A stretch of DNA of 6,042 nucleotides from DASQEH01 sp038239485. GTDB lineage: Bacteria; Actinomycetota; Actinomycetes; Propionibacteriales; Nocardioidaceae. The stretch lies in NCBI GenBank assembly GCA_038239485.1, contig JBBSET010000096.1, positions 1 to 6,042 of the forward strand, given 5' to 3'. Below the pieces are notes generated by a model. The model worked only from the letters and a program-made list of their open reading frames with translations, did no database searches and had not been told where the DNA came from. Position numbers and translations under genes: made by a program. This document shows positions 5,300 to 6,042 of the stretch, piece by piece; positions within the stretch are counted from its first letter, which is position 1; each line of letters starts with the position of its first letter.

Positions 5300-5901
5300 G
5301 TCTCGTCGGCGTACTCGCCGAGCTCGAGCTCGCCCTCGAGCTCGGACATCTCGGGGAGGAAGGGCGCTATCTCGGGAAGCTGGTCGAGAGTGGTCAGCCC
5401 CATCCGTTCCAGGAAGTAGCTGGTGGTCCGGTAGAGGTGGGCGCCGGTCTCGCCGTCGAAGCCCGCCTCCTCGACGAGCCCACGCGAGACCAGCGTCCTC
5501 ACCACGCCATCGACGCTCACGCCTCGGATCGCCGACACCCGCGCCCGGCTCACCGGCTGCCGGTACGCGACGATGGCCAACGTCTCCAGCGCAGCCTGTG
5601 TGAGCCGGGACTGCTGCCCGTCGACCACGAAGCGCTCCACCAGCGGTGCATACTCCTCGCGGGAGTAGAAGCGCCACCCCTGCCCGACCTGCCGCAGGTC
5701 GAACCCGCGGCCCTGCTCGGTGTAGTCCTCGGCCAGCTCACGTAGGGCCGTAACCACCTGATGCGGCGGTACCCCGACGGCCTGGGCAAGGCTGAGATGG
5801 TCAAGTGGCTGGTCGGTCACCATCAGAACGGCTTCGAGGGCCGGCTTGAGGAACTGTCCGACCGACGCGTTGAGCGACGGGCTGGGTGACCAGTCGGTCA
5901 T
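5296..5901 (-). CDS. scpB: Segregation and condensation protein B
   Basis: This encodes a 201-residue kleisin-associated protein. ScpB dimers bind ScpA and, with SMC, form the bacterial condensin that organises and segregates the chromosome. Two winged-helix domains are expected. The first spans about 15-90. The second contains the family signature LTQAALETLAIVAYRQPVSR (100-119), then IRGVSVDGVVRTLVSRGLVEE (125-145). An acidic tail rich in Glu and Leu (about 177-201) ends the protein and is common in the family. Length is normal. The ATG at 5901 overlaps the scpA stop (TGATG) and the TGA overlaps the rluB GTG (GTGA), so the three genes are very likely translated in a coupled way from one mRNA. 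Confidence 0.97.
   Translation of the reverse strand: MTDWSPSPSLNASVGQFLKPALEAVLMVTDQPLDHLSLAQAVGVPPHQVVTALRELAEDYTEQGRGFDLRQVGQGWRFYSREEYAPLVERFVVDGQQSRLTQAALETLAIVAYRQPVSRARVSAIRGVSVDGVVRTLVSRGLVEEAGFDGETGAHLYRTTSYFLERMGLTTLDQLPEIAPFLPEMSELEGELELGEYADET
5318..5345. repeat. Perfect 11-bp inverted repeat near the scpB 3' end
   Basis: CCGAGCTCGAG at 5318-5328 and CTCGAGCTCGG at 5335-5345 are exact reverse complements with a 6-bp spacer. In the mRNA this would be a strong GC-rich hairpin ending about 20 nt before the scpB stop and rluB start. It lies in codons for the Glu/Leu-rich tail (SELEGELELGE), where alternating GAG and CTC codons make self-complementarity easy. No T-run follows, so it is not an intrinsic terminator. 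Confidence 0.7.
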
Positions 5902-6042
5902 CAGCCGGTCACCCGCGGCGCAGGTGCTGCCTCATCCGCCACAGGACCGGTGTACTCGTCGGCGACGTCGATCTCGCCCTCGTCGTCACCCGTCCACCGG
6001 ATGCTCAGTTCCCCTAGCGGCGTCACCTGGTCGAACGCCACG
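5901..6042 (-). CDS. scpA: Segregation and condensation protein A (C-terminal end only)
   Basis: Only the last 46 codons are in the window, read by direct translation from the edge to the TGA at 5903-5901. The peptide begins VAFDQVTPLGELSIRWTG and continues with an acidic stretch (DDEGEIDVADE), matching the C-terminal winged-helix end of actinobacterial ScpA, the kleisin that bridges SMC heads. A Pro/Ala-rich tail ends the protein. The stop overlaps the scpB start as TGATG, the usual scpA-scpB arrangement. The SMC-binding N-terminal half lies outside, so completeness cannot be judged. Confidence 0.9.
   Translation of the reverse strand, partial: VAFDQVTPLGELSIRWTGDDEGEIDVADEYTGPVADEAAPAPRVTG

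Noticed and set aside
4379..5419. 346-codon plus-strand open frame across rluB, the gap and the tyrA start
   Set aside because: It runs through the coding sequence of rluB on the other strand and through the tandem repeat; there is no motif or ribosome binding site support.
5300..5677. N-terminal extension of RluB by 126 codons
   Set aside because: It overlaps scpB in another frame, is Arg-rich shadow sequence, and the GTG at 5299 gives the normal family length and a typical GTGA overlap.
1..6042. CRISPR array, insertion sequence, toxin-antitoxin pair, defence or secretion system
   Set aside because: All but short gaps are filled by recognisable housekeeping or metabolic genes. No regularly spaced repeats, transposase motifs or terminal inverted repeats were seen.

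Overview
The window is high-GC DNA from an actinobacterium. Three things suggest this: strong G/C bias at third codon positions, frequent GTG starts, and the order scpA-scpB-rluB-(tyrA)-cmk-der, which actinobacteria such as Mycobacterium, Streptomyces and Nocardioides keep in recognisable form. A Nocardioides-like (Propionibacteriales) source is a guess. All genes read on the minus strand, so transcription runs from high to low coordinates. The long plus-strand open frames are GC-driven shadows.

In transcription order: the tail of scpA (5901-6042, cut by the window edge), scpB (5296-5901) and rluB (4514-5299) form a tight unit with overlapping stop and start codons (TGATG, then GTGA). A 97-bp gap follows, holding an exact 20-bp tandem repeat and a likely promoter, and then tyrA (3316-4416, prephenate dehydrogenase with a C-terminal ACT domain). 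An 84-bp gap separates it from cmk (2536-3231, cytidylate kinase). A 143-bp gap with a possible promoter and an inverted repeat precedes der (1031-2392, double-GTPase ribosome assembly factor). Only 29 bp later comes an NmrA/QorB-like NAD(P)-binding oxidoreductase (99-1001). At the very edge (1-17) is the 5' end of a tRNA gene, most likely tRNA-Pro.

The core genes are housekeeping: chromosome condensation (ScpA/ScpB with SMC), 23S rRNA pseudouridylation (RluB), CMP/dCMP phosphorylation (Cmk) and 50S subunit maturation (Der). TyrA (tyrosine synthesis) and the NmrA-family oxidoreductase are the metabolic members.

I saw no novel defence, mobile or secretion system. The most unusual structure is a diverged 75-bp tandem duplication across the tyrA end/cmk start junction. 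It leaves a 21-codon mini-ORF whose start resembles the Cmk N-terminus and whose end resembles the TyrA C-terminus. Other points worth a look are probable leaderless starts of tyrA and cmk, a perfect 11-bp inverted repeat at the end of scpB, the 20-bp tandem repeat before tyrA, and an inverted repeat over the putative der promoter.
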